From assembly GCA_035561515.1 (NCBI GenBank), contig DATMXP010000024.1, positions 124,001-188,000 of the forward strand: a stretch of 64,000 bases of DNA, written 5' to 3'. Under the pieces are notes generated by a model. The model was given only the letters and a program-made list of their open reading frames with translations. It was not told where the DNA came from and did no database searches. The DNA comes from Terriglobales bacterium (GTDB lineage Bacteria; Acidobacteriota; Terriglobia; Terriglobales; Acidobacteriaceae). Positions 34,559 to 43,107 of this stretch are shown here, in pieces. Numbering within the stretch: the first letter of the stretch is position 1; each line of letters begins with the position of its first letter. The position numbers were made by a program, and so were the translations under genes.

Positions 34559-35509
34559 CTAGGCCGCGCTTTGAGGCGCTTCCTCGTTTGTAATCTGGGA
34601 CTCGGGAGCCTCTTCAGAGGCCGATTCCTCCATCTGAATGGCCGCAAGGATCACGGAAGCCGTCTGCTGCACCATCTCAAGGCTTTCCGTCAGCAAGTCA
34701 GCATTGCCGTGGTATAGCTGGATGTACGAGGCGCTGGTGCTCGCATTCAGACCAATGGCTTTGGCAACAACAAAGGCAACGGCTTCGGCTTCGGTCTCAC
34801 GTACAGCCTTGGTGGTGGCAGTGCGACGCTCTGCGGAGTGCAAAAGTTCGTGTCCCGTTTCATGGACCAACGCGATGAATTCCTCGGGCTTGGTCTGTCC
34901 GGGCAGCAGCGCGATTCTGCCGCCGTAGGAAACGCCGAGGGCAGGTGCGATGGCGTCGTTGTATTCCAACTCGATGCCACGGGAAGCAACGAACTCCCGC
35001 AGGCGATTGAGATATTCGCCAACTTCGCCTGTGGTCTCCCCAAGCGTCGGAATAGGTTCGCCCTCGGTCTGGACTTCATCCCACACGAACACACGGCGGA
35101 ATCCAAGCAAAGTGGGCTTGTTGGGGTCAGCAGTTTGGTCTGTGTCTGACTCTTGTTCGCGTTTCTTGCGGCTCTTGCCAACAATCGGGGCAAGAATGGC
35201 GATGCCCTTTTCGCCGCGCTTCACACGGCGTCCAAGCTCGTTCCACGTCCGCATCCCGGCCACATGCGTTGCCGAAGGCCGTTGTCTCGCGATTAAGAGC
35301 ACATTACCAAAGGAATAATTTCGGAAATGTGCCATTGCGTCGAGGAACGCCGTCAGGACTTCGCTGTGTCCTGCCTCAAGCTGCTGAATGAGGTACTGGA
35401 CGTTTTCGCGGATGAGTTGCTGTGCGGATTGCGGCTTCCGATTTTTCCTGTCGGAAGCCGAATGGCTGACGGCTGTGCGGTTGCTGTTGTTGTTGCTTGT
35501 AAATTCCAT
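34559..35509 (-). CDS. ardC: ArdC-type antirestriction protein with zinc metallopeptidase domain
   Basis: 316 residues. The N-terminal domain (about 30-145, LTAFLDAMAHFRNYSFGNVLLIARQRPSA, VKRGEKGIAILAP) matches the ssDNA-binding part of ArdC. The C-terminal domain has the zinc motif HETGHELLH near 216 and a downstream acidic segment with ETEAEAVAFVV. Related proteins protect incoming plasmid DNA from restriction. The ribosome site lies in the arm of a large leader hairpin. It is 83 bp upstream of parB on the same strand. Confidence 0.85.
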   Translation of the reverse strand: MEFTSNNNSNRTAVSHSASDRKNRKPQSAQQLIRENVQYLIQQLEAGHSEVLTAFLDAMAHFRNYSFGNVLLIARQRPSATHVAGMRTWNELGRRVKRGEKGIAILAPIVGKSRKKREQESDTDQTADPNKPTLLGFRRVFVWDEVQTEGEPIPTLGETTGEVGEYLNRLREFVASRGIELEYNDAIAPALGVSYGGRIALLPGQTKPEEFIALVHETGHELLHSAERRTATTKAVRETEAEAVAFVVAKAIGLNASTSASYIQLYHGNADLLTESLEMVQQTASVILAAIQMEESASEEAPESQITNEEAPQSAA

Positions 35510-35982
35510 TGTTTTTTCCTTGTCTGCCCGGTGGGGCGTTTTTTCCTTTCATCTGGGAGCGAAGCGAAGGAAAAAACGGACCACCGGCGGACAAGGAGGA
35601 ACGACCGGAGGGCGAGGGCGAAGGACCGAGAGGCGGGCGCGACTAGTGACAAACACGGGTTATCGTTTGGCGCGCAGGCGCGTTGTCCGAAGGGCTGTCC
35701 CGTAGCGCAGCGGAGTGGTCGCCCTCGCCCGAAGGAAGTGGAGAAATGACGCGCGTAGCGCAGCTAAGGGTTACGGTGTTGTTTTTGTATCCGGTTGTCG
35801 AAGCAACAAATTCCAGCGTTCAAAGGTGGCTTCCGGGATTTGTATCTAAAAGTGAATAATCGGCCTAAATAGATATCAATCACCAAAAGATTCTTGCTTT
35901 ATCTTGACCTTGATGAGTGCCAACTCCTCGCCTGGTAATTCCTCAGCTGTTCTGTGCCTTGCAGAAAGCAACGGAGATATGG
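35510..35982 (-). promoter_or_regulatory. Structured non-coding leader of ardC
   Basis: About 240 bases next to the gene are highly structured, and the rest up to the excisionase is AT-richer and plain. One imperfect hairpin spans 35517-35597, with a perfect 12-bp core (35537-35548 with 35567-35578) and an outer paired segment including tccttgtc/gacaagga. A second has perfect 12-bp arms 35610-35621 and 35719-35730 (gggcgagggcga). The first hairpin's arm contains the AAGGA ribosome site of ardC, so folding could block translation. Confidence 0.6.
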
Positions 35983-36249
35983 ATGGAATGGAAAACTGAT
36001 TCGACTGATCTTCTCCTTACGCCTGAACAGGTGGCCGAACGACTCTGTGTCTCAGTCGATTGGGTGCGGGACCACTCTTCGCGAAAGACTCCTCGTCTTC
36101 CGGTCATTCGATTGGGCGGGGGGCCGGGTCGAAAGGGACTACTGCGTTACCGTGCCAGTGAAATTGAAAAATTCATTGCGGAATTGGAGCGACTCAGCAC
36201 TGCCGGACGACGGTACAATAAGCCAACCCCGCCCATAGCGGCTCCCTAA
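35983..36249 (+). CDS. xis: Excisionase-like helix-turn-helix protein
   Basis: 88 residues from ATG 35983, with GGAG upstream; the frame is open 22 codons further without a start signal. The segment LLLTPEQVAERLCVSVDWVRDHSSR followed by LRYRASEIEKFIAELE is the AlpA/MerR-like wHTH of excisionases and DNA-binding HTH_17 proteins. It ends 10 bp before the integrase gene. It probably controls the direction of integrase action. Confidence 0.75.
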   Translation: MEWKTDSTDLLLTPEQVAERLCVSVDWVRDHSSRKTPRLPVIRLGGGPGRKGLLRYRASEIEKFIAELERLSTAGRRYNKPTPPIAAP

Positions 36250-36259
36250 CGGGAGGACT

Positions 36260-37420
36260 ATGGTGAAGAAGTCGTATCAGAAGGGCTGGATTCGGCCCAA
36301 GGGTAAGAAGTGGTACGGGTATTACGAGGTCAAGAAACTCAACCCTGAAACGGGACGAGAAGAGTGGAAGACGGCGGCACCGATTGCGCTGGGCTTTCGC
36401 TCCCAAATGACTAAGTTTCAGGCTCGTGATGCTCTGGCGACAGAAATTGCAAAGCGGATGGGAGTTAGTCCTAAGCCGCAAACCGATATGAAGGTAATCA
36501 CCTTCGGTTGGTTCGTTCGCAATCGCTGGTTGCCACTGAAGGAAGCAAACTGGAAGGAAGAAACAGCACGGGATAAGAAGTGCATAATTCAGAAAGATCT
36601 GCTCGATAAATTCGAAAGCATTCCTCTGGAGCACTTCGATAAATTCACGTTGCAGGTTCACTTGAACGACTTGGCAAAAACTCGTTCGCGAGACCGCGTG
36701 CTGCAGATACGCGCATACGTGCGCGACATTTTTGCCGAAGCAGTCGATCAGGACTTCCTTCCCAAAGACCCGGCGAGGAAAGTGGAGGTGCCCAAACAGC
36801 TGGCGGACACCGACACCACAGTTCTCAGCTGGGATCAATTGCGAAGCGTGCTGGCGGAGTTGAGCTTGAAAGACCGGCTCATTCTCGAACTGGACATGAC
36901 CGACGCGCTGCGTCCTAGTGAACTGTTCGGGTTGCGCTGGCGCGATTTCAACTATGACGAGTGCCTGCTGGAACTGCACGAGACGGTGTACCGGGGAAAG
37001 CTCCGCAACTGGGGTAAAACCAAGAAGGCGCTGCGCCCCGTGCACATTCCGAAAGAACTGGCAGACGATCTCTGGCTGTGGCGGCAGAAGTCGAAGCACC
37101 CGAAGGCCGAGGACTTCATCTTCTCAAACCGGTTACGAAAAGGCGGATTCATCGATCCGCAGAGTTACCGGAAGAAGATGCGGAAATTGGGCGAGGACTT
37201 GGGACTGCCGAAGCTGACCTTTCAGGTGATCCGGCGCACGATTGCTACGCTCGGACAAAAGAAAGGGACACCCAAGGACATCCAGGGCGTATTGCGGCAC
37301 TCGCGGCTATCGACCACCACCGATGTTTACATGCAGGAGATTCCCGAGAGCGTGAAAGCGACGGTGGCGGCCATCAACCAAGAACTGAGGCTGAAGCCGC
37401 AGGCGGCAAAAGCTTCTTAG
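36260..37420 (+). CDS. int: Tyrosine integrase of the element
   Basis: 386 residues with an N-terminal arm-binding region, a core-binding domain (about 75-165) and a catalytic domain. The catalytic domain has Arg in DALRPSELFGLRW (about 217), QVIRRT in the HxxR position, LRHSRLSTTTD and Tyr in VYMQE (about 357). The usual His of the HxxR box is Gln here, which is seen in some active integrases. GGGAGG precedes the ATG. It lies next to the tRNA-Ala 3' end, the probable attB. Confidence 0.92.
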   Translation: MVKKSYQKGWIRPKGKKWYGYYEVKKLNPETGREEWKTAAPIALGFRSQMTKFQARDALATEIAKRMGVSPKPQTDMKVITFGWFVRNRWLPLKEANWKEETARDKKCIIQKDLLDKFESIPLEHFDKFTLQVHLNDLAKTRSRDRVLQIRAYVRDIFAEAVDQDFLPKDPARKVEVPKQLADTDTTVLSWDQLRSVLAELSLKDRLILELDMTDALRPSELFGLRWRDFNYDECLLELHETVYRGKLRNWGKTKKALRPVHIPKELADDLWLWRQKSKHPKAEDFIFSNRLRKGGFIDPQSYRKKMRKLGEDLGLPKLTFQVIRRTIATLGQKKGTPKDIQGVLRHSRLSTTTDVYMQEIPESVKATVAAINQELRLKPQAAKAS

Positions 37421-37421
37421 A

Positions 37422-37443
37422 AATTTCCGGCCAATTTCCGGCC
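37422..37443. repeat. Tandem direct repeat beside the attachment site
   Basis: Two adjoining copies of aatttccggcc (37422-37432 and 37433-37443) lie between the integrase stop and the tRNA. This is the right place for integrase or excisionase arm-type sites. Confidence 0.6.
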
Positions 37444-37481
37444 AAGCGCTTCGAGGTGGGTCCGCTAAGTTGTTGAAAGGA

Positions 37482-37557
37482 TGGTGGACCTGGTCGGGAT
37501 CGAACCGACGACCTCTTCCATGCCATGGAAGCGCGCTCCCAGCTGCGCCACAGGCCC
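37482..37557 (-). tRNA. tRNA-Ala (GGC anticodon); element attachment site at its 3' end
   Basis: The 76-base minus-strand sequence folds as a tRNA. The acceptor is gggcctg/caggtcc with discriminator A and encoded CCA. The anticodon stem is cttcc/ggaag around loop atggcat, giving anticodon GGC, and the T arm includes ggttcgatccc. Its 3' half faces the integrase. The element has kept the gene intact, so the crossover is within the T arm or 3' end. Confidence 0.95.
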
Positions 37558-37685
37558 ACTTTGTGGGTAATGCGGTGAATTGTCGAGACTTATTCTCTCG
37601 TATCGCCGACTGTTAGTCAAACCGGGGCCACTCTCATCAGCCCTCTTCATCGCACGTTGGCGCATCGAAAGCACAGAGCACGCGT

Positions 37686-37865
37686 ATGACGAAGTTTCCT
37701 CGAAAAGGTACAACCGCAAGCTATTGGAGCCTGGCCGTAGTCGGATTCCTCCTGCTCATGGTGCTGATCTATCTTTTCCTGCGTCGGACTCCACCTGCAC
37801 AATCGCAACCGGACCGTCCTCAAAGCGGTGCCGTGGTGTGGCAGCAACCAAGTGCGCGATCGTAG
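37686..37865 (+). CDS. Small single-pass membrane protein
   Basis: 59 residues from ATG 37686: a basic N terminus (MTKFPRKGTTASYW), one membrane helix (about 15-33) and a polar Pro/Gln-rich tail. The charge pattern and helix look genuine, but the ribosome site is weak. It is the first open frame right of the tRNA. Function unknown. Confidence 0.45.
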   Translation: MTKFPRKGTTASYWSLAVVGFLLLMVLIYLFLRRTPPAQSQPDRPQSGAVVWQQPSARS

Positions 37866-37941
37866 CCGGGTTGCCTTTTGGAAAACCCAAGTTGCTGAAT
37901 TCTCGTCTAAACTAGGAGCGGCGCCATGTGCGCCGTTTCTT

Positions 37942-38601
37942 ATGCTCAAGAAGATCGTCTCGTTCGCCCTGTTCTCCGCCTCCATGTCGTTCGCACAAGT
38001 TGCCGCACCGGCGCAACCCAATGCCGCTCCTGCCGCGCAGGTGCCCATGTCGTATGGACTCTCGCAATCGCTGGCGCAACTGGAACAAGCTGCACGAAGC
38101 ACCGTCGTGGACCTGAGCCGGGTTCGCGTGGACAGATGGAAGGCAGACGGCCGCTACAAGGACCAGTCACGCGCGAATGTGGAATCCGTACAGCGCAACC
38201 TCGACGCTGCACTGCCCAGCCTCATTCAGCAGGTTCGGCAGAACCCTTCGAGCATAGCCGCGGTTGTGAAACTGTATCGGAATCTGAACGCGGTCTATGA
38301 CGTGATGGCGTCGGTGACAGAATCCACGGGAGCATTCGGATCGAAAGACGACTACAACATGCTCGCCAGCGATCTCGGAAACATCGAGAATGTGCGTCGC
38401 TCCGTGGCGGACGAACTGGAGCAGATGGCCGCGAATCAGGATGCACAGTTGAACCAACTGCGGGCGCAGATCCGAGCTCAACAACAGGCAGCGGCCGCAG
38501 CGCCTCCGAAGAAGGTAGTGGTGGACGATAACGCGCCTAAGAAGAAGCCGACCTCGACCAAGAAGAAAGCGGCAAGCTCCGGTCAGACCAAACCTCAATG
38601 A
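37942..38601 (+). CDS. Exported hypothetical protein
   Basis: 219 residues from ATG 37942, which opens a signal peptide (MLKKIVSFALFSASMSFAQ). A helical domain follows (QSLAQLEQAARSTVVDLSRVRVDRWK...), then a Gln-rich coil and a Lys-rich tail (KKKPTSTKKKAASS). The frame is open 38 codons upstream, but that would bury the signal peptide. Probably periplasmic. Function unknown. Confidence 0.65.
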   Translation: MLKKIVSFALFSASMSFAQVAAPAQPNAAPAAQVPMSYGLSQSLAQLEQAARSTVVDLSRVRVDRWKADGRYKDQSRANVESVQRNLDAALPSLIQQVRQNPSSIAAVVKLYRNLNAVYDVMASVTESTGAFGSKDDYNMLASDLGNIENVRRSVADELEQMAANQDAQLNQLRAQIRAQQQAAAAAPPKKVVVDDNAPKKKPTSTKKKAASSGQTKPQ

Positions 38602-38651
38602 GGGCAGAATGCCTCAGCGAGCAACTCGGTAATGTGATATAAACCGTCGTT

Positions 38652-38828
38652 ATGGAAGTATTTGAGCGTATCCTGTTCGGTTTTCTGATGGTGTTGTTTG
38701 GCATCGGAGCCCTGGGGTGCGCGATTACGATTCCGCTGGCGGCCGCCCGGTTTTTCGCAGTCCTTTTCGAGAAGGGCGAGACCGACCAACACCGCGACAC
38801 CGAGTTCACTCCCGTCTCTCCAAAATAG
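38652..38828 (+). CDS. Small membrane protein
   Basis: 58 residues from ATG 38652. A hydrophobic stretch of about 33 residues (ILFGFLMVLFGIGALGCAITIPLA...) forms one or two membrane helices. A polar tail ending FTPVSPK follows. It is too short for routine gene calling. The gap from here to 39022 shows no other gene. Confidence 0.45.
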   Translation: MEVFERILFGFLMVLFGIGALGCAITIPLAAARFFAVLFEKGETDQHRDTEFTPVSPK

Positions 38829-39022
38829 CCTCCTCTAAACTGCTGTAACCACGAGAGTTACCAGCCTGTGCAAAATCGGGAACATTTCCGTCCCCTTTGG
38901 GGTCTATAGGAGTGTGGGACGCAATGCCCCGGTGGAAGTCCAAATCGGGACATGCGGTTGAGTCCTTGTTACGGGCGTGTGTTGTTGTAGGCAAAAGTTC
39001 CTGCTAATGTGGAGGTGACGCC

Positions 39023-39727
39023 ATGAGAACCATGGCGGGAGCAGCAACCTTGGGCGAGTTAGCAGGCGCACTCAATGTGCGGGTGGAAGAGTCTGCGATC
39101 GTGGCCGAATTAAAGGCCGGATCGGATGAGGCCTATTCCTGGCTAATAGCCCAGTACCAACCTCCGGTATACAACCTGGTCTACCGCATCCTGAATGACT
39201 CTGCGGATGCCGCCGACACCACACAAGAAGTATTCCTGAAAGTGTTTCGAGGTATGAAGCACTTCAACGGTTCTTCGAGCCTGAAGACGTGGATCTACCG
39301 TATCGCGGTCCATGAGGCGTCGAATCGCCGTCGCTGGTGGTTCCGGCACAAGTCGAAGGAATCTTCGATGGAGAACGCCGTGGAGGATTCGTCGTTTGAA
39401 CCCATGGCAGCGGTAAAGGACACATTGGTTGATACCAGCGCTTCGCCGTTTGACGACTGTGCCCGAGGTGAATTGCGGGCCAGGGTTGAAGCGGCGCTTT
39501 CGCAAGTCGCGGAACCGTATCGAACCGCGCTTGTGCTGCGCGACATAGAAGAGCTGTCGTACGAAGAGATAGCCGAGATCACTGAGTCCACGATGGGAAC
39601 GGTGAAGTCGCGTATCACGAGAGGCAGAGAGGCCCTGCGGAAGAAACTGGAGAGGTATTTGAGAGAAGCGAAAGAGGTTCCCTCACCTCTAGGTCATTCG
39701 GGCCGGGAAGTCGAGGTTACGCCATGA
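39023..39727 (+). CDS. ECF RNA polymerase sigma factor
   Basis: 234 residues. Region 2 is YNLVYRILNDSADAADTTQEVFLKVFRGMK and region 4 is ALVLRDIEELSYEEIAEITESTMGTVKSRI. GGAGGTGACGCC precedes the ATG, a strong site. It overlaps the anti-sigma gene by ATGA, so the pair is co-translated. An RpoE-like envelope-stress role is likely from the neighbour. Confidence 0.93.
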   Translation: MRTMAGAATLGELAGALNVRVEESAIVAELKAGSDEAYSWLIAQYQPPVYNLVYRILNDSADAADTTQEVFLKVFRGMKHFNGSSSLKTWIYRIAVHEASNRRRWWFRHKSKESSMENAVEDSSFEPMAAVKDTLVDTSASPFDDCARGELRARVEAALSQVAEPYRTALVLRDIEELSYEEIAEITESTMGTVKSRITRGREALRKKLERYLREAKEVPSPLGHSGREVEVTP

Positions 39728-40386
39728 ATTGCTTGAGAGTTGGATCGTTGTTGTCGACATATCTGGACGGCGCACTGGAGGTCAGCAAGGCGCGGTTAGT
39801 TGACGCGCATCTTGGTACATGCGATAAGTGCACGGCGCAGTTGGCGGGACTGAAGCAGACCCGCACCATGCTGCTTTCCGTCGGACGCAAGCCCGCGCCC
39901 GGCGATCTCGCGCTGAAGATCAAGTTGGCCGTATCGCGTGAAGCCGCGATCTTGAACCAGGGCCCGTTCTCGATGGTGCGGTTCCGTCTGGAAAACGCAC
40001 TGAACGCCTTCATGGTGCCCGCAACGGCAGGATTGTTGAGTGCAATCGTTTTCTTCGGTCTTCTTATCGGCTTCTTTGCTATTCCTTCGCTCAACAATGA
40101 TGTGCCGGTACAGACCATGCTCTACACGCCGCCCGAACTGGCGATGGCGCCCTTTGGACTGTCGAGCAGTGTCTCGACGGATTCAGTGGTGCTGGAAGCG
40201 GTGGTTGATCCAAACGGAAGGGTACAGGATTACCGCGTGCTCTCTTCCCCGGATGGGGTGGGCATGATCGATCAGCAGTTGAAGAATATGCTGATCTTCA
40301 CGATTTTCCGGCCTGCGACTTCCTTCGGAAGACCGACGACCGGACGGGTGATTCTGTCGTTTTCGCATATAAACGTAAAGGGTTGA
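39724..40386 (+). CDS. Anti-sigma factor with zinc finger and TonB-like C terminus
   Basis: 220 residues. The cytoplasmic anti-sigma zinc motif is HLGTCDKC (His-x3-Cys-x2-Cys, about 29-36). One membrane helix lies at about 98-120. The periplasmic domain (about 155-220, SVVLEAVVDPNGRVQDYRVLSSP...IFRPAT) resembles the TonB C-terminal fold. It should hold the sigma factor inactive at the membrane. The periplasmic fold suggests sensing of an envelope partner. Confidence 0.82.
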   Translation: MNCLRVGSLLSTYLDGALEVSKARLVDAHLGTCDKCTAQLAGLKQTRTMLLSVGRKPAPGDLALKIKLAVSREAAILNQGPFSMVRFRLENALNAFMVPATAGLLSAIVFFGLLIGFFAIPSLNNDVPVQTMLYTPPELAMAPFGLSSSVSTDSVVLEAVVDPNGRVQDYRVLSSPDGVGMIDQQLKNMLIFTIFRPATSFGRPTTGRVILSFSHINVKG

Positions 40387-40408
40387 TCCTGGAGTTTTCA
40401 TGCTACCG

Positions 40409-40440
40409 GCCGTCATAGAAGCAGCTATGACGGCTTTTCT
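40409..40440 (+). terminator. Intrinsic terminator after the anti-sigma gene
   Basis: A perfect 10-bp stem gccgtcatag/ctatgacggc (40409-40418, 40425-40434) with a six-base loop, followed by ttttct. It ends the sigma/anti-sigma operon. Confidence 0.92.
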
Positions 40441-40548
40441 ATGCATCGAAGCTTCAGCCACTTACACGAGAATTCATTCGGGTTTGACCGTGCTGATGCG
40501 GAATCCGTAAACTTTCAGCAGGATTCCGCTCCAGCTTCAGGGAGGATT

Positions 40549-42057
40549 GTGCTGCAACCGCGTCGTTTCATACTGCCCGGGCTCGTGTGCCTGCTGCTCT
40601 CGCTGACTTCCACCGCCCAACAGAAATCAAGGGTCGAACTCGAACCGAACGAGACCGTGTTCGCCGTAATGACCGGAATCAACACCTGCGGCTACGATCG
40701 CGAGTTGGATATCTCCGATCCGGTCCGCAAAGAAGTGCGGTCGATGGTCTCAAGAGCCATCGAAAAGTCGAGTGAGGCTGCACAGGCAACACAGCAGATG
40801 TGCGCCTTCTATCGCGATCACAGCGTAGATCCGGCACGGGACCTTTCGCAGTACGTTTCGCTGGCACTGAACCTGGGCCCCGCTCCTGAATTCAAGCCGA
40901 CAATCAAAGAAGCGGATATGCCTCCGGACGCCACGTACGTTCTGGGGTTCGTTCCGTTAGTGGGCAAGTTCTATTCAGCCGCAGGGCTGGCGAAGATATG
41001 GACCTCCGTGCAGCCGAAGTATCAATCCATGATCGACGAGTTCCATGAGCCCCTGGCGAACATGATTCTCGCCACCGACGTGTATCTCAAAATTCCGATG
41101 AGCGGCTATACGGGGCGGCAGTTCGTAATTTACGTGGAGCCGATGGCTGGTCCCGGGCAGGTAAACGCGCGCAATTACGGAGAGAACTACTACCTGGTGG
41201 GAGATCCGACGAGCAGCGCACTGAAGGATCAGGTTCGTCACACCTACTTGCACTTTGTTTTGGATCCGCTCGCTGCGCGGCGTCCAACGGCGATGAAGAA
41301 ACTGGACCCTGTGCTGAAGGCAGTCCAATCAGCGCCGCTCGACGAGAGTTACAAGCGCGATGCTTCCCTGCTTGTGACTGAGTCACTGATTCGCGCCATC
41401 GAAGCGCGCACTATGCCGGGCGGAAAGGCCGCCGAGCCAAAGCGCGAGAAAGAAGTCGCGGACGATATGGCGGACGGGTTCGTGCTCACACGCTATTTCT
41501 ACGACTCGCTCATTAAATTTGAGCAGGAGCCGGTAGCCTTGAGCACGGTTTTCCCCGACTGGCTGTATTACATGGACGTCTCGAAGCAGCAGAAAATCGC
41601 CGAGCAAACGACCTTCGTTGCGCGCGGCCGGGGAGAAGTGGTCTCGAGAAAACCAGCACCTCCGCCCAGCACTTTGGAACTTGCGAACCGCAAGCTGGCC
41701 GAAGGCGATCCCGATGGAGCGGAGAAGCTTGCCATGCAGGCGGCGAAGGAACAGCCGTCTGAGGCGGCCAGAGCATACATGCTGCTGGGACGAATCTCCG
41801 CACTCCGCCGCGACAAAGATTCAGCGATTAAATACTTTGAACAAGCACTGCAGGTGGCGAAGGATCCGCGCTTAATTGCCTGGTCGCACATTTATCTGGG
41901 ACGCATTTATGACGTGGATCAAGAACGGGACATGGCAGTGAAGCATTACCAGGCCGCACTTCGAGCGGGAGATGATGCTCCCCAAACGAAAGCAGCTGCC
42001 GAACTTGGTTTGAAAGCCCCCTATCAGCGACAAGCATCAGACGACAAGGATCAGTAA
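40549..42057 (+). CDS. Exported TPR-repeat protein
   Basis: 502 residues from GTG 40549, which has GGGAGG just upstream and opens a signal peptide (LQPRRFILPGLVCLLLSLTSTAQ). An in-frame ATG at 40441 lies directly on the terminator tail and is unlikely. A conserved-looking N-terminal domain of unknown function is followed by TPR units (about 380-480, AARAYMLLGRISALRRDKDSAIKYFEQAL). Probably periplasmic. Confidence 0.75.
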   Translation: MLQPRRFILPGLVCLLLSLTSTAQQKSRVELEPNETVFAVMTGINTCGYDRELDISDPVRKEVRSMVSRAIEKSSEAAQATQQMCAFYRDHSVDPARDLSQYVSLALNLGPAPEFKPTIKEADMPPDATYVLGFVPLVGKFYSAAGLAKIWTSVQPKYQSMIDEFHEPLANMILATDVYLKIPMSGYTGRQFVIYVEPMAGPGQVNARNYGENYYLVGDPTSSALKDQVRHTYLHFVLDPLAARRPTAMKKLDPVLKAVQSAPLDESYKRDASLLVTESLIRAIEARTMPGGKAAEPKREKEVADDMADGFVLTRYFYDSLIKFEQEPVALSTVFPDWLYYMDVSKQQKIAEQTTFVARGRGEVVSRKPAPPPSTLELANRKLAEGDPDGAEKLAMQAAKEQPSEAARAYMLLGRISALRRDKDSAIKYFEQALQVAKDPRLIAWSHIYLGRIYDVDQERDMAVKHYQAALRAGDDAPQTKAAAELGLKAPYQRQASDDKDQ

Positions 42058-42116
42058 GTCTCCATTGGGAGACGGGCGTGCCGGCGCAGTCGGTAGCCGA
42101 ATATTAAGGAGAAGAA

Positions 42117-43058
42117 ATGAATAGAACGATCGCAATCCTCGCATTAATTTCTGCGTCCGGATTGGCATTTGCCCAGACAGGCGGTGCCGCACCTCAAACG
42201 CCTCCCCAGGGACAGGCACAGACGCAGCCGGCAACCGGCGCTACCGCGGGGCAGGCACCTGCAGGACAGGCAGCGACGCCTGCGCCAGCACCTGTCGGAA
42301 AACGGCAGCCACAGGCAAAGACTCAGGAAGAGTTCAAGGCCTATCAGGACGCAGCAGCCAAACCGGATCCGGCAACGATGGAGCAGTCTGCCGACGCTTT
42401 CGCAAAGCAGTTCCCCGAAAGCGAATTGCGCGCTCCGCTTTATCAGACGGTGATGCTGCAGTACCAGAACGCCAACAATGCGGAAAAGGTAATCTCCAGC
42501 GGCCGTAAATCCATCGAGTTGGATCCCGACAATGCTGTTGCACTCGTGACGGTGGCTTCCACTATTGCGGTGAAAACACGCGAAACCGACATCGACAAAG
42601 AAGAGCGGCTCGCCGAAGTGAAGAAAGACGCGCAACGCGCCATCGAGTTGATGGACTCGGGTAAGGGCGTGCCGGCGAACTACACGCCGGATCAGGCGGG
42701 GCAGTACAAGAGCACCATTCTTGCCATGGCATACGGCGCACTTGGCCAGGCAGAGTTTGTCAACAACAACTACGCTGCGGCGGAACAGGCACTGCGGAAA
42801 TCGACCAGCTTCACCAACATCCAGGCCGACCCGATCACCTGGTTCCAACTTTCGCTCAGCCTCGATCGTCAGCAGAAATATGCAGACGCACAGCAAGCGG
42901 CGGAAAAGTGCATTCAGGTCGCGCAGGGACACCCGGTCGCGAAGTATTGCGAACAGGAAAGAGACCACGCGAAGCAGGCAGCCGCGAATCCGCCGGCGAA
43001 CAAACCGGCAAGCACGTCGGGACCACAGACCATCACGCCCGGCCCAACAACGAAGTAG
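42117..43058 (+). CDS. Exported TPR-like protein
   Basis: 313 residues with a signal peptide (MNRTIAILALISASGLAFAQ) and a low-complexity Gln/Ala/Pro linker (about 21-60). Helical repeats follow (for example YQNANNAEKVISSGRKSIELDPDNAVALVTVAS). AAGGAGAAG precedes the ATG. It is followed by a terminator-like hairpin, then rnc. Confidence 0.75.
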   Translation: MNRTIAILALISASGLAFAQTGGAAPQTPPQGQAQTQPATGATAGQAPAGQAATPAPAPVGKRQPQAKTQEEFKAYQDAAAKPDPATMEQSADAFAKQFPESELRAPLYQTVMLQYQNANNAEKVISSGRKSIELDPDNAVALVTVASTIAVKTRETDIDKEERLAEVKKDAQRAIELMDSGKGVPANYTPDQAGQYKSTILAMAYGALGQAEFVNNNYAAAEQALRKSTSFTNIQADPITWFQLSLSLDRQQKYADAQQAAEKCIQVAQGHPVAKYCEQERDHAKQAAANPPANKPASTSGPQTITPGPTTK

Positions 43059-43068
43059 CAATTGTCCA

Positions 43069-43099
43069 GGAGCCCCGCGCAGAACGAATGCGGGGCTCC
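43069..43099 (+). terminator. Terminator-like hairpin before rnc
   Basis: A perfect 10-bp stem ggagccccgc/gcggggctcc (43069-43078, 43090-43099) with an 11-base loop. It is followed only by cttcc, so termination may be partial. The rnc start codon lies eight bases beyond. Confidence 0.65.
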
Positions 43100-43107
43100 C
43101 TTCCCGT

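Larger units (their letters stand above)
1..37481. mobile_element. Integrative and conjugative element, right-hand portion
   Basis: A tyrosine integrase lies 61 bp from the 3' end of a tRNA-Ala gene. To its left are an excisionase-like HTH gene, an antirestriction protein, parB, and a nearly complete VirB/Trb secretion set with VirD4 and SSB. This is the usual content of an ICE integrated at the 3' end of a tRNA gene. I found no second copy of the tRNA 3' segment to the left, so the left end is unknown. The genes at 1-5620 could be cargo or could belong to something else. No recognisable canonical relaxase is visible. Confidence 0.7.

Noticed and set aside
1..37481. Search for CRISPR arrays or a direct copy of the tRNA-Ala 3' end
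   Set aside because: No regularly spaced repeats and no second tRNA segment were seen by eye in this interval.
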